Positions 37,892 to 46,705 of a DNA stretch of 64,000 bases are shown piece after piece. Position numbers and translations under genes: made by a program. The first letter of the stretch is position 1. Every line of letters starts with the position of its first letter. The DNA is from Roseiarcus sp963806935. Its GTDB lineage: Bacteria > Pseudomonadota > Alphaproteobacteria > Rhizobiales > Beijerinckiaceae. Below the pieces are notes generated by a model that was not told the DNA's origin, searched no databases, and saw only the letters and a list, made by a program, of their open reading frames with translations. The stretch is from assembly GCA_963806935.1 (NCBI GenBank), contig CAWEAT010000044.1, positions 1 through 64,000 on the forward strand, given 5' to 3'.

Positions 37892-38509
37892 ATGCGAATC
37901 CTGGCCTGGATCATCGTGGCGTTCAGCGTGGCCCTTCCCGTCGCCACGATGGCGGCGGAAGGAAATCCAGCCGCCGGCAAGGCCAGGGCGGAGTCTGCCG
38001 GGTGTTTCGCGTGCCATGGCGTCGACGGCATCGCCACCGCGGACGGGCTCGCGGCCGACAAGAATGTCCCGAACCTGGCCGGGGAGCCAGACCTCTATCT
38101 GCAGTTCCAACTCGTGTTCTTCCGCAAGGGCGTGCGCAAGAACGAGGTGATGAACGCGATGGCTGAACAGCTCAGCGACGACGACCTTCGCAACGTGTCG
38201 GCCTATTTTGCCTCGCTGCCGGCGCCCAACACGCCGGCGCCGCCGGACAATGCGCCGCAGGATACCGAGCTTGGCGGCAAGGTTGCTCAGGCGATCCATT
38301 GCACGAACTGCCACGGCGACCATTTCGAGGGAGTGGACAACATCGCGCGGCTGGCGGGTCAGCGCGAGGACTACGTTTATACCGCCCTCCGCGACTTCAA
38401 ATCAGGGGCTCGAACCTCGACCGGCGCCTCGGGCATGGCGGAGATTGTGTACCCGCTCGGCGACCTGGAGATGAAAGCGCTGGCCCACTACGTGTCGCGG
38501 CTGCACTGA
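37892..38509 (+). CDS. diheme cytochrome c (c4-like)
   Basis: A 205-residue exported cytochrome with signal peptide (SVALPVATMAAEG). Two haem-binding motifs, CFACH (near residue 38) and CTNCH (near residue 137), are each followed by a helical cytochrome domain, with candidate axial methionines in NEVMNAMAEQL and GASGMAEIVYPL. This is the c4 two-domain arrangement. It likely accepts electrons from the upstream dehydrogenase or the downstream molybdoenzyme. Confidence 0.93.
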   Translation: MRILAWIIVAFSVALPVATMAAEGNPAAGKARAESAGCFACHGVDGIATADGLAADKNVPNLAGEPDLYLQFQLVFFRKGVRKNEVMNAMAEQLSDDDLRNVSAYFASLPAPNTPAPPDNAPQDTELGGKVAQAIHCTNCHGDHFEGVDNIARLAGQREDYVYTALRDFKSGARTSTGASGMAEIVYPLGDLEMKALAHYVSRLH

Positions 38510-38553
38510 CGCGCCGAGGCGACGGAGGCCGCCGCCAGCCGGAGGATTCCGCG

Positions 38554-39868
38554 ATCAGACGGACGTCCGAATCAAACAACGCGCCCGACGGGGCCAAGCC
38601 CGAGGCGGCCCGGGTCGCGCGGGCCATCACTCGTCGAGGCCTGATCGAGGCTGGGGCGGGCGCGGCCGCCGCAGCGCTTGCGTCGGGCCCGGCGCTTGCG
38701 CAGGAAGGGGCCAACCTGCCGCCTTCGGTTCCCGAATGGCAGCTTGAGCCCGGAGCAGGAGGTCATGAGCCCGCCCTATGGGCGGCCCTCCCGTTTTGAA
38801 GCCAACGTCGTGCGCCGTTATCGACAGGGCTTGCCCGAGCCGCCGACGCGCTTGTCGTCGTTCAGCCTGACCCCGCTTCAGGATCTTTCCGGAATCATCA
38901 CTCCGAACGGGCTTCACTACGAGCGTCATCATGCCGGGACGCCGACCATCGATCCGCTCGAGCACCGGCTGATCGTCCATGGCATGGTGGAGAAGCCGAT
39001 GATCTTCGCCATGGAGGATTTGAGACGATTTCCGTCGGTGTCGCGGGTCTGTTTTCTCGAATGCTCCGGCAACACCCAGAACTGGGGCGCGCCGAAACCG
39101 GAACTGACGGTCCAGGACACTCATGGCCTGCTCAGTTGCTGCGAATGGACCGGCGTCCCGCTCGCCACGATCCTCGCCGAAGCCGGGGTGAGGCCGGAGG
39201 CGAAGTGGATGCTGGCCGAGGGCGCCGACGCGGCGGCGATGACGCGCAGCATCCCGATCGAAAAAGCGCTCGACGACGCCCTCCTCGCCTACGCGCAGAA
39301 CGGCGAGCGGCTGCGACCGGAGCAGGGCTATCCGCTGCGCCTGCTGCTGCCGGGCTATGAGGGCAACGCCAACGTCAAGTGGCTCAGGCGGCTGAAGCTT
39401 GGGGCTGAACCGTTCCAGACGCGCGAGGAGACCTCGAAGTACACCATGCTGATGCCGGACGGAGTGGCGCGGCAATTCAACTTTGTCATGCACGCCAAGT
39501 CGGTGATCACCTTTCCTTCCGGAGGACAGCGGCTCGGCTCACCCGGATTCTACGAGATCTCAGGCCTCGCCTGGTCCGGTCTTGGCAAGGTCGCGCGGGT
39601 TGAAGTGACGACCGACGGCGGCGCTTCCTGGCGCGACGCGGCGCTGCAGGAGCCGGTGATGTCGAAGTGCCTGACGCGGTTCCGCGCGCCCTGGCGATGG
39701 GACGGCGGGCCCGCGCTGCTCGCGAGCCGCGTCACCGATGAGGCGGGCTACGTGCAGCCGACCCGGGAGGCGCTGCTCAAGCTGCGCGACGCCCGATCCT
39801 ACTATCATTACAACGCGATTCAGAATTGGAGCGTGGCGGCAGGAGGCGCGGTCTCCAATGCCGGATAG
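38554..39868 (+). CDS. SoxC-like sulfite dehydrogenase molybdopterin subunit (one frameshift near 38757)
   Basis: A Tat-exported molybdenum enzyme of about 437 residues. The twin-arginine signal ITRRGLIEAGAGAAAAAL lies near residue 28 and LPPSVPEWQL follows. The frame then shifts near 38757 (GGAGCAGGAGGTC, one G too many). Downstream are PPYGRPSRFEANVVRRYR, SFSLTPLQDLSGIITPNGLH, YERHHAGTP, the molybdenum-ligating Cys in RVCFLECSGNTQNW and PLRLLLPGYEGNANVKWLRR, all typical of SoxC. No ATG stands where expected: the ribosome site GGAGGATTCCGCG is followed by ATC at 38554, so the start is either a rare ATC or a base error. It overlaps the downstream cytochrome gene. Confidence 0.85.
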
Positions 39869-40406
39869 AATGGCGCGCCTGACGCTTGCGATCGCCGCCG
39901 CTCTGGCTGCCGGCGCCGCCTGCGCAGGCGAGCCCTACGGCATTGGCCGCAAGGCGACGCCGCAAGAGATCGCCGGCTGGGACATCGACGTATCGCCGAA
40001 CGGCGCTGGGCTGCCGCCTGGGCGCGGCGATGCACGGCAGGGCGAGGCGATCTTTGCCGAAAAATGCGCCTCCTGCCACGGCGCCCGCGGCGAGGGCAAG
40101 CCGATGGACCGGCTGGTCGGCGGCTTGGGCACGCTGCGCGACAAGAAGCCCGAAAAGACAGTCGGCAGTTATTGGCCCTATGCGACGACGCTGTTCGACT
40201 ATGTGCGCCGCGCCATGCCGCTGAACGCGCCGCAGTCGCTCACGCCCGACGAAGTCTATGCGGTTTCGGCCTACGTGCTGTTCCTCAACGGGATCGTGCC
40301 GTTGGACACGACGCTCGACGCCGACAATCTCGCGAAGATCAACATGCCCAACCGCAATGGCTTCGTCAGCGCCTATCCGGCGCCCGAGGCCGCGGCCAAA
40401 CCTTAG
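39858..40406 (+). CDS. SoxD-like monoheme cytochrome c
   Basis: A 182-residue exported cytochrome, signal peptide near AAALAAGAACAGEP. The single haem motif is KCASCHGARGEG (near residue 72), followed by DRLVGGLGTL and SYWPYATTLFDYVRRAMPLN, with the Met of AMPLNAPQSL the likely axial ligand; these sequences are typical of SoxD. The ATG lies within the end of the soxC-like gene, an 11-bp overlap, which implies a two-subunit SoxCD-like dehydrogenase. No soxAX, soxYZ or soxB is in the window, so a complete thiosulfate-oxidising system is not shown. Confidence 0.9.
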   Translation: MPDRMARLTLAIAAALAAGAACAGEPYGIGRKATPQEIAGWDIDVSPNGAGLPPGRGDARQGEAIFAEKCASCHGARGEGKPMDRLVGGLGTLRDKKPEKTVGSYWPYATTLFDYVRRAMPLNAPQSLTPDEVYAVSAYVLFLNGIVPLDTTLDADNLAKINMPNRNGFVSAYPAPEAAAKP

Positions 40407-40462
40407 CCGCCGCCGGTCACGCGCCGGCCGGGCGCCGGCGGCGCTCGCCAGGGGAGACAGCG

Positions 40463-40780
40463 ATGATCATTGATCTGCGGACCTACACCATGGTCCCAGG
40501 GCGCCTCGGCGACTGGATGAAATTGTACGAGGCCGAGGGCATGCCGATCCATGTTCGCCACCTGGGCCAGCCGATCGGCGTCTTCACCACCGATGTCGGG
40601 ACGGTCAACCAGGTTGTGTTTTTCTGGGGCTTTAAGAGTCAGGCCGACCGCGAGCGCCGGCGGGAAGCGCTCGAAGCCGATCCCGACTGGGTCGCCTACC
40701 GCAAGAAGAGCGCCGACGCGGGCAACGTCCAGCATCAGGAGTGCAAAATCATCAAGTCGACCAGGTTCTCGCCGATGTAG
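40463..40780 (+). CDS. NIPSNAP family protein
   Basis: A 105-residue dimeric alpha-beta barrel-type protein beginning MIIDLRTYTMVPGRLGDW, typical of the NIPSNAP family; the later FFWGFKSQADRERRREAL and ADPDWVAYRKKS are also characteristic. The ATG at 40463 has GGGGAGACAGCG before it. The role is not known in bacteria; members often accompany dehydrogenase and transporter genes, as here. Confidence 0.85.
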   Translation: MIIDLRTYTMVPGRLGDWMKLYEAEGMPIHVRHLGQPIGVFTTDVGTVNQVVFFWGFKSQADRERRREALEADPDWVAYRKKSADAGNVQHQECKIIKSTRFSPM

Positions 40781-40797
40781 CGGCGGCGCGCCCGCTT

Positions 40798-41802
40798 TCA
40801 CCCCTTGCGTGCTTCATCGACCATGGCGCGGAATTTCTTGACGTTATCCGCGCCGGCATAGTCGGCAATCCGCTGATACGCAGGCTCCATCAGGGCGCGG
40901 AACGGGGCGAGATCGGGCTGCGTCGTCGCAAGGCCCGCGGCTTCGAGCTTCTTGATCTGGTCCGCTTCGCCTTCCTCCATCAGCTTGCGCATCAGGTCGC
41001 CGGCGGCTGTGCTCTCCTCGCGGAAGATCGTCTGCTGCTCCGGCGTCAGCTTCATCCAGGTGTTCACTCCGACCGTGTGAATCATGTTGTTGTAGATGTG
41101 CCTGGTGATCGCGAGATGCTTCTGCACCTCGTAGAGCTTGTTGTAGTAGATCACGGCGATCGGATTTTCCTGCCCGTCCACGACCTTCTGCGCGAGCGCC
41201 AGATAGAGTTCGGGAAAGGCGATCGCCTGGACGACTGCGCCCAGGGCCTCCATCGAAGCCTGGATCTGCAGTTCGGGCGGCGTGCGAAGTTTGAGGCCCT
41301 TGACGTCCTCAGGCGCGTTGATGGGCCGCACGCTGTTGGTGACGTTGCGAAATCCATAGTCCCAATTGCGCAACAGGATGAAGCCCTGCTTTTCCGCGAC
41401 CGGCCCGAGCCAATCCATCGCCGGCCCGTCGAGAACGCGGAACACGAGCGGCCGGCTGTCGAAGATGAAGGGCAGCATGACGGCGCCGAAGGCCTTGTCG
41501 TATTTGTCGAGCTGACCCTGGGTCGGCAGGCCCATGTCGATCGTTCCGAGCTTGATCTGCTGGGCCTGCTCCGGCGGCCCGCCGAGCTGGTTGTTGGGGA
41601 AGATCATGATCCGGATCGCGCCGTTGGTGCGCTCGGCGATGCGGCTTGCGAACTGCTTGGCGGCGATATTGGCTGGATGATCCTCCTGCGCGAAATGGGC
41701 GAAGCGCAGCGTCAGAGGCGCCGCGCCGCGCGCGACATAGGGCATGGCCAGTGTCGCCGCCGCGGCGCCGGCGGCGGCGCCGATGAGTTCTCTTCGGTTC
41801 AT
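40798..41802 (-). CDS. TRAP transporter substrate-binding protein (DctP), second system
   Basis: A 334-residue periplasmic binding protein. The signal sequence MNRRELIGAAAGAAAATLA carries a twin-arginine-like start and ends near YVARGAAP. Typical DctP motifs are LRFAHFAQEDHPANIAAKQF, IMIFPNNQLGGPPEQAQQIK, LKLRTPPELQIQASMEALGA (with the ligand-binding Arg) and IVNQ-like ALAQKVVDGQENP. The gene follows the fused permease gene by 44 bp on the same strand. The start at 41802 has GGGAGGAATTC before it. Confidence 0.93.
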   Translation of the reverse strand: MNRRELIGAAAGAAAATLAMPYVARGAAPLTLRFAHFAQEDHPANIAAKQFASRIAERTNGAIRIMIFPNNQLGGPPEQAQQIKLGTIDMGLPTQGQLDKYDKAFGAVMLPFIFDSRPLVFRVLDGPAMDWLGPVAEKQGFILLRNWDYGFRNVTNSVRPINAPEDVKGLKLRTPPELQIQASMEALGAVVQAIAFPELYLALAQKVVDGQENPIAVIYYNKLYEVQKHLAITRHIYNNMIHTVGVNTWMKLTPEQQTIFREESTAAGDLMRKLMEEGEADQIKKLEAAGLATTQPDLAPFRALMEPAYQRIADYAGADNVKKFRAMVDEARKG

Positions 41803-41846
41803 GAATTCCTCCCTGGCTGACTTTCTCTCCCGGCGCCGATGCCCTC

Positions 41847-43823
41847 TCAGCCGTGAAACCCGAAATGGTTCGGCAATGCGAGCGTAACCCACGGCACGAA
41901 GGCGACAATCAAAAGGCCGGCGAGAACCACGACGAGATAGGGCAGCATCGCACGCGAGGCCGGCTCGATGTCGCATCGCATCACGGCGCAGCAGACATAA
42001 AATCCGACGCCGGCAAGCGGCATGAAGCCGCCGACGCCCATCGCGATGATCAGCACAATGGCGAAGTGGAGGCCGCTGAAGCCGAGCTTCACCGCAATCG
42101 GCAGCAAGAGAGGCGCTAGCACATTGAGCGACGGCAAGCCCTCGAGCAGCACGCCGACAAAGATCAGGAGCGCGATCGAGCCGATCATGAAGATCGTCGT
42201 ATTGCCATGGCCGGCGGCGAGCAGATCGACCAGCCGCTGAGGCAGGTATGCGATCGTCAACACCCAGGAAAAAGCCGAGGCGGCGGTAAAGATGAACAAC
42301 AGCACGCCGGTCAGAGCCGCCGTGTTCCGAACTGCACGCAGGAAATCGGCGACAGTCATCTCGCGATAGATGAACATGGCGAGCACAACGCCATAAACAG
42401 CGGCGAGCGCGGCGATCTCAGTCGGCGTAGCGAGGCCGAAAACAATCCCGGCAAGCAGCATGCCGGGCATGAGCAGGGGCAAAATCGCATCAAGCCCGGC
42501 GCGCGCAACCGTCTGCAGCGGGGCGCGGGGAGCGGGGAGCGCGCCGGCGCGACGGGCGCGGATAGCAATGAGCGTCATCAGGCAGAGCGCAATCACGGCC
42601 GCGGGCATCAGGCCCCCGATGAACATGCCGGCCACCGACACATTGGTGATCGAACCGACGATCAGCATGGCGATGCTCGGCGGCACCGTCTCGCCCATGA
42701 TCGCCGAGACCGCGAGCACGGCTGCGCCTTCCGGAGCGCCGTGACGGGCGCTGACTTCGTCGCGCATGATCGTGCCGACAGCGGCGACGTCGGCGGGCTT
42801 CGAGCCGGAAAGGCCGGAGATCACATACATGCTGACCACCGCGACCTGCAGCAGACCGCCGCGCAAATGACCGACCAGCGCGTGGACGAAGCTGATAAGC
42901 CGCACGCTGATCCCGCCCCGCTCCATGACCAGCCCGGCGAGGATGAAAAAGGGAACCGCGAGGAGAATGTAATTCCCGGCGCCGGCGACCATGGTTTGCG
43001 GCAGGACGATGAGCGGCGCCGAGCCGCTCGTCCACAGATAGGACGCGGCGGCCAGCAGCAGGACAAATCCGACCGGAACACTGGCGAATATCGCCGCGAA
43101 AAAGAGACCGAGCGCGGCGATGATCGAGGAATCGTCGCCCAGAGCCGGCAGCCATGCGCCATAAGTCGTCGCCGCGAGCGCCGTCGCGGCAAGAAAAAGC
43201 GCGGCGACGATGAGCGCCAGTCGCCCATGTTCGCGCCAGACGCGCGCGGCCGCGTAGAACGCCATCAGGGTCATGCCGACAGGAAGCGGGAGTGCGATCA
43301 GCGCGGCAGGCGCCTGCAGGATCGGCGTGCGCTCAGCCCAGCCTGCGGCGATGAACTGGATCGAGGCGACGCCGATCAGCCCGCTGACGAAGAAGACGAC
43401 GATGTCGGCGAGCGCAAGGCAGACTCGCTCGACCGGTCTCGCGACGAGGTTGAGAATGAGGCGGACCTGCGCGTGGTCGCGCCGCCGATAGGCCACGGCG
43501 CCGCCGATGAACGCCAGGATCGACAGCACCAAGCGGGCGACCTCGTCCGACCACAGGAATGATTGGCGAAAGAAGACGCGCGCCGCCACGTTGGCCAGCA
43601 CGAGAAGGAGCTCCGCAAGCAGCGCGCCGACAACGATCGTCTCGGCCACACGGTCGAGCGCGCGCAGAACAAGCGGCTCCCGCGCCGCGTTGACCGCAGA
43701 CTTAGCGTTCGAGGCCCTCGGCGGGGCGCAGTCGCCGCCTGTCGACATTTGGCCTACCGCCCTGCGGTGTTCGCCGAGCGATACGGCTCCGAATTCAGCA
43801 GCGGCGCTCCTCGGTCTCCGCAT
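41847..43823 (-). CDS. fused TRAP transporter permease (DctQ-DctM)
   Basis: A 658-residue membrane protein in which a DctQ-like small subunit (about residues 40-215; VLSILAFIGGAVAYRRRDHA, FFVSGLIGVASIQFIAAGW) is joined to a DctM-like large subunit (about residues 235-655; ALGLFFAAIFASVPVGFVLL, MYVISGLSGSKPADVAAVGT, ATPTEIAALAAVYGVVLAMF, MPLAGVGFYVCCAV). I choose the ATG at 43823 because of the strong GGGAGGAAAGCC in front; ATG 43748 is an alternative. The start overlaps the end of the GntR gene by 29 bp. With the DctP gene it forms a complete second TRAP importer. Confidence 0.9.
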   Translation of the reverse strand: MRRPRSAAAEFGAVSLGEHRRAVGQMSTGGDCAPPRASNAKSAVNAAREPLVLRALDRVAETIVVGALLAELLLVLANVAARVFFRQSFLWSDEVARLVLSILAFIGGAVAYRRRDHAQVRLILNLVARPVERVCLALADIVVFFVSGLIGVASIQFIAAGWAERTPILQAPAALIALPLPVGMTLMAFYAAARVWREHGRLALIVAALFLAATALAATTYGAWLPALGDDSSIIAALGLFFAAIFASVPVGFVLLLAAASYLWTSGSAPLIVLPQTMVAGAGNYILLAVPFFILAGLVMERGGISVRLISFVHALVGHLRGGLLQVAVVSMYVISGLSGSKPADVAAVGTIMRDEVSARHGAPEGAAVLAVSAIMGETVPPSIAMLIVGSITNVSVAGMFIGGLMPAAVIALCLMTLIAIRARRAGALPAPRAPLQTVARAGLDAILPLLMPGMLLAGIVFGLATPTEIAALAAVYGVVLAMFIYREMTVADFLRAVRNTAALTGVLLFIFTAASAFSWVLTIAYLPQRLVDLLAAGHGNTTIFMIGSIALLIFVGVLLEGLPSLNVLAPLLLPIAVKLGFSGLHFAIVLIIAMGVGGFMPLAGVGFYVCCAVMRCDIEPASRAMLPYLVVVLAGLLIVAFVPWVTLALPNHFGFHG

Positions 43824-44619
43824 GGCTTTCCTCCCTGGCGGCCTTCTTATGGCGAGGCCGTGTTTTTCGGCCGCCGACCGGCGGTTTGCGAGTCCGCGCG
43901 TCGTCGGCAAAATAGTCGGGATTGAGACGGCGAATGTCCGGAAGGTCGGCGAGAAGTCCGTCGAGATGTACGCCCATCGCCAGAGCGGCGCGCATGCCGT
44001 CGCCCAATTCAATTGCAGCCGCGATGGCGGCGTGTTCGCGGATGGCGCGCGCCATGCGGCCTTCCTGCGGCAATGTCAGGCGCCGGTAGCGATCGACGTG
44101 AACTTTGACTTGTTCGACCAGCGCCCAGATTCCGCGATAGCCCGCAGCCTCGGCGATGGCGCCGTGAAACGCCTCATCCGCCTGGTGAAAGGCATCGCGA
44201 TCGCCGGCTCTGCTCGCTTCGCGCTGGCGCTCCAAGTGGGCGAGGAGGGCGATGACCTGGCTGCGCTGGCCGCGCTCGGCGGCGAATCGCGCCGACGTCT
44301 CCTCCAGCGCCTTGCGAATGACGATCGTCTCGGGAAGCGCGGCAAGCGGAATGCGGGCCGCGAACGTTCCCGACTGCGGAAATATCTCAATAAGCCCCTC
44401 GTGAGCGAGTTTGCGCACCGCCTCGCGCACCGGCGTGCGGCTGAAGCCGTAGGACCGCGCCAGCTCCGCCTCGGAAATCGGTTCGCCCGGCAGGCGTTGG
44501 AGAGAGACCAATTCGGCGCGCAATTCCGCGTAGATCCTGGCCCCGATCCCGCGGCCGCCGACGCCGCCCGCCCAAGGCCTGCGGATCGAAGTTGCTTCGG
44601 TCGACGGGAGCGCAGTCAC
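43795..44619 (-). CDS. GntR family transcriptional regulator (FadR/FCD type)
   Basis: A 274-residue regulator. The N-terminal winged helix covers IGARIYAELRAELVSLQRLP, ISEAELARSYGFSRTPVREA and HEGLIEIFPQSGTF; an FCD-type helical effector domain follows (ETIVIRKALEETSARFAAER, DAFHQADEAFHGAIAEAAGY). I take the GTG at 44619, with GAGG 8 bases upstream, since the longer frame reaches into AT-rich promoter DNA. It lies upstream of, and overlaps, the fused TRAP permease, so it probably controls that importer in response to the transported acid. Confidence 0.9.
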   Translation of the reverse strand: MTALPSTEATSIRRPWAGGVGGRGIGARIYAELRAELVSLQRLPGEPISEAELARSYGFSRTPVREAVRKLAHEGLIEIFPQSGTFAARIPLAALPETIVIRKALEETSARFAAERGQRSQVIALLAHLERQREASRAGDRDAFHQADEAFHGAIAEAAGYRGIWALVEQVKVHVDRYRRLTLPQEGRMARAIREHAAIAAAIELGDGMRAALAMGVHLDGLLADLPDIRRLNPDYFADDARTRKPPVGGRKTRPRHKKAAREESHAETEERRC

Positions 44620-44665
44620 CGGGCTTGCCTCGATCTCATGATGGTGCTTCCCAGTCTCGATCAAA

Positions 44666-44679
44666 ACTAATATATTAGT
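44666..44679. promoter_or_regulatory. perfect palindrome ACTAATATATTAGT, candidate GntR operator
   Basis: A 14-bp perfect palindrome in an otherwise GC-rich region, located between the divergent GntR gene (start 44619) and SDR gene (start 44781). The position and symmetry fit an operator through which the GntR protein controls both directions. Confidence 0.6.
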
Positions 44680-44780
44680 ATTCGAGGTCAAGCGCCAGCC
44701 TGGCGAGAGGGTGTGCCGGCGCAACATCGGCGGACATCGCGGGGATTACGCCGGCCGCAAACTGGAGGATGAGGGCGGGC

Positions 44781-45587
44781 ATGACCGACTATCGGCGTCT
44801 GTTCGATCTGAGCGGCAAGTTCGCGGTGGTGCTCGGCGCCGCCTCGGGAATCGGCAAGTCGTCGGCCGAGGCCTTGGCCGAGCTGGGCGCGACCGTGGTT
44901 TGCGCCGATCGAGATGGCGGCGGCGCCGAGGCGACGGCGGCGGGAATTCGTGACCGGGGCGGCGCAGCCGAGGCGATCCTCGCCGACGCCGCGAGCGCTT
45001 CGGCGGTCAAATCCCTGGCTGACCTCGTCAGAGCGAAGCATCCACGGGTCGATATCGCCGTCACCACGCCGGGACTGAATATCCGCAAGACGATCCTCGA
45101 CTACACCGAGGAGGACCTTGATCGCGTCGTCACCCTCAACCTCAAGGGGGCCGTCTATTTCTTCCAGGCGTTCGGGCGCATCATGACGGAGCAGGGAGGG
45201 GGCAGCATCATCGCCTGTTCTTCCGTACGCGCGGTCACGATCGAGCCGGGCCTTGCGGTCTACGGGAGCACCAAGGCGGCGATCGGCTTGTTGGTCAAGG
45301 GCTTCGCATCGGAAGTCGGCCGCTTCGGCGTCCGCGTCAATGCGATCGCTCCGAGCATCGCGGAGACGGCGCTAACCGAACCGTTCAAACAGCGGCCCGA
45401 CATTCACAAGCTCTACGCGGCGCACACCGTGTTCAATCGCTGGAGCAAAGCCGATGAAGTCGCTTGCGCCGTTGCCTTCCTGGCTTCCGACGCGGCGAGC
45501 TATGTGAGCGGGAGCACGTTGTTCGTCGACGGCGGCTGGACCGCGATCGATGGGCCGCCGACGGGCCTCACGCAACTCACGCGCTGA
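44781..45587 (+). CDS. SDR family oxidoreductase
   Basis: An intact 268-residue SDR with the cofactor motif GAASGIGKSSAEALAELG (near residue 18), the catalytic Ser region IACSSVRAVTI, YGSTKAAIGLLV (Tyr-x3-Lys) and a C-terminal FVDGGWTAIDG. ATG 44781 is preferred over 44769, with GAGGATGAGGGCGGGC ahead. It is divergent from the GntR/TRAP operon and likely acts on the imported compound. Confidence 0.9.
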   Translation: MTDYRRLFDLSGKFAVVLGAASGIGKSSAEALAELGATVVCADRDGGGAEATAAGIRDRGGAAEAILADAASASAVKSLADLVRAKHPRVDIAVTTPGLNIRKTILDYTEEDLDRVVTLNLKGAVYFFQAFGRIMTEQGGGSIIACSSVRAVTIEPGLAVYGSTKAAIGLLVKGFASEVGRFGVRVNAIAPSIAETALTEPFKQRPDIHKLYAAHTVFNRWSKADEVACAVAFLASDAASYVSGSTLFVDGGWTAIDGPPTGLTQLTR

Positions 45588-45630
45588 CGTTCCACGCCGC
45601 GTGCTCTGCGCCCACACGCCCTCTGCGCCG

Positions 45631-46407
45631 CTAATCGTCGGCCGCGGCGAGCCTTGAGGCTTGGGCGCGACGCGAGGGCCGGGAGCTTAACTCGTGATAT
45701 CGACTCAGAGAGTTCGACAGGTGCCGGCGCGCCGCTTTGCGGGCGGCTGCGATGTTCTGGTCACGAATTGCTTCATAGATCGCAACGTGCTCGGTCTGAA
45801 TCCGGCGCAGATATCGCAGCCGGTCCGGGTCGCCGCCGCTCGCGACATTGAGGATCTGGCGAGGAATGATGAAATTCCCCAAAAACTCGAGGAGTTGCGG
45901 GAAGTAGCGATTGTGGACGCCGCGAAAGATGGCCAGATGGAACCCGAAGTCGGCGTCGACCGCGTTGCCGCCGACTTCGATCTCGGCCTCGACCGACCGC
46001 AGGGCCGCCTCTATCTGGACGAGGTCCTGGTTTGTCCGGCGCTCGGCGGCGAGCCCCGAGGCTTCGATCTCCAGGCCCATCCGCAATTCGAGGATTTGCA
46101 GCACGTCCTTGGCGGATTTCACCCCATCGGGATCGATGCGAAATGGCCGGCGCTGCACGTCCGCCGGAACGAATGCGCCAAGCCCCTGGCGGGTCATCAC
46201 CAAGCCGTCCGCCCGGAGCGCCGCCACCGCCTCCCGCACCACCGTGCGGCTGACGCCCGTGGCGAGCGAGAGCTCCTGCTCGGTCGGCAGACGAGCGCCC
46301 GGCTGCAGCCGGCCGCTGAGAATCTCGGCAGTCAGGCGCTGAGTCAGCTCCTGGGTCCGATTGAGCGCCGGGCCCATCGCAAGAGAGAGCGTTTTGCTTT
46401 TCTTCAC
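45631..46407 (-). CDS. GntR family transcriptional regulator (FadR/FCD type)
   Basis: A 258-residue regulator: winged-helix residues about 15-80 (ELTQRLTAEILSGRLQPGAR, LSLATGVSRTVVREAVAALR, MTRQGLGAFV) and an FCD effector domain behind (ELRMGLEIEASGLAAERRTN, DADFGFHLAIFRGVHNRYF). The GTG at 46407 is the first start; ATG 46377 is an alternative. It resembles regulators of sugar-acid catabolism (ExuR/UxuR and LldR group) and is divergent from the kdgD and pqqA region, which fits local control of sugar-acid use. Low-GC bases with TATAAGGTCATCATACGAAT near 46600-46622 may be an operator. Confidence 0.88.
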   Translation of the reverse strand: MKKSKTLSLAMGPALNRTQELTQRLTAEILSGRLQPGARLPTEQELSLATGVSRTVVREAVAALRADGLVMTRQGLGAFVPADVQRRPFRIDPDGVKSAKDVLQILELRMGLEIEASGLAAERRTNQDLVQIEAALRSVEAEIEVGGNAVDADFGFHLAIFRGVHNRYFPQLLEFLGNFIIPRQILNVASGGDPDRLRYLRRIQTEHVAIYEAIRDQNIAAARKAARRHLSNSLSRYHELSSRPSRRAQASRLAAADD

Positions 46408-46593
46408 CCGGTTTGCCGATCAATTCCCCGCCAGACGATTATTACACAAGCCGCCAACGCCACAAAGTCCGCGCTTAAGCCGCCGATGAGACCGCCTAGA
46501 CCATGCCACCCCAACGACCCGCGTTCCTCGACCCGGAGCGGCGAGCTCCGGAGACGCGCGCCCCGGACGACCCCGCGGCGAGGCCGGATTTGC

Positions 46594-46622
46594 GCATATC
46601 AGATATAAGGTCATCATACGAA
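46594..46622. promoter_or_regulatory. AT-rich candidate operator/promoter upstream of pqqA
   Basis: ATATCAGATATAAGGTCATC followed by ATACGAATC is locally AT-rich and contains the ATACG/GTATGA-type sequence often bound by FadR-type GntR proteins. A matching TCATACGAATG-like stretch is upstream of the dctP at 29365. This is an inference from pattern only. Confidence 0.35.
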
Positions 46623-46705
46623 TCTCCTTGTCGTCACGTTGCTCCCGATATACTCTCCAGCGCGGGCGGACGGTCCGCCCTCACCAACGGTCAAGGGAGC
46701 GAAAT

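Noticed and set aside
42207..43562. 451-codon plus-strand frame rich in Arg, Asp and Gly
   Set aside because: Antisense to the fused TRAP permease, whose membrane segments are unmistakable.
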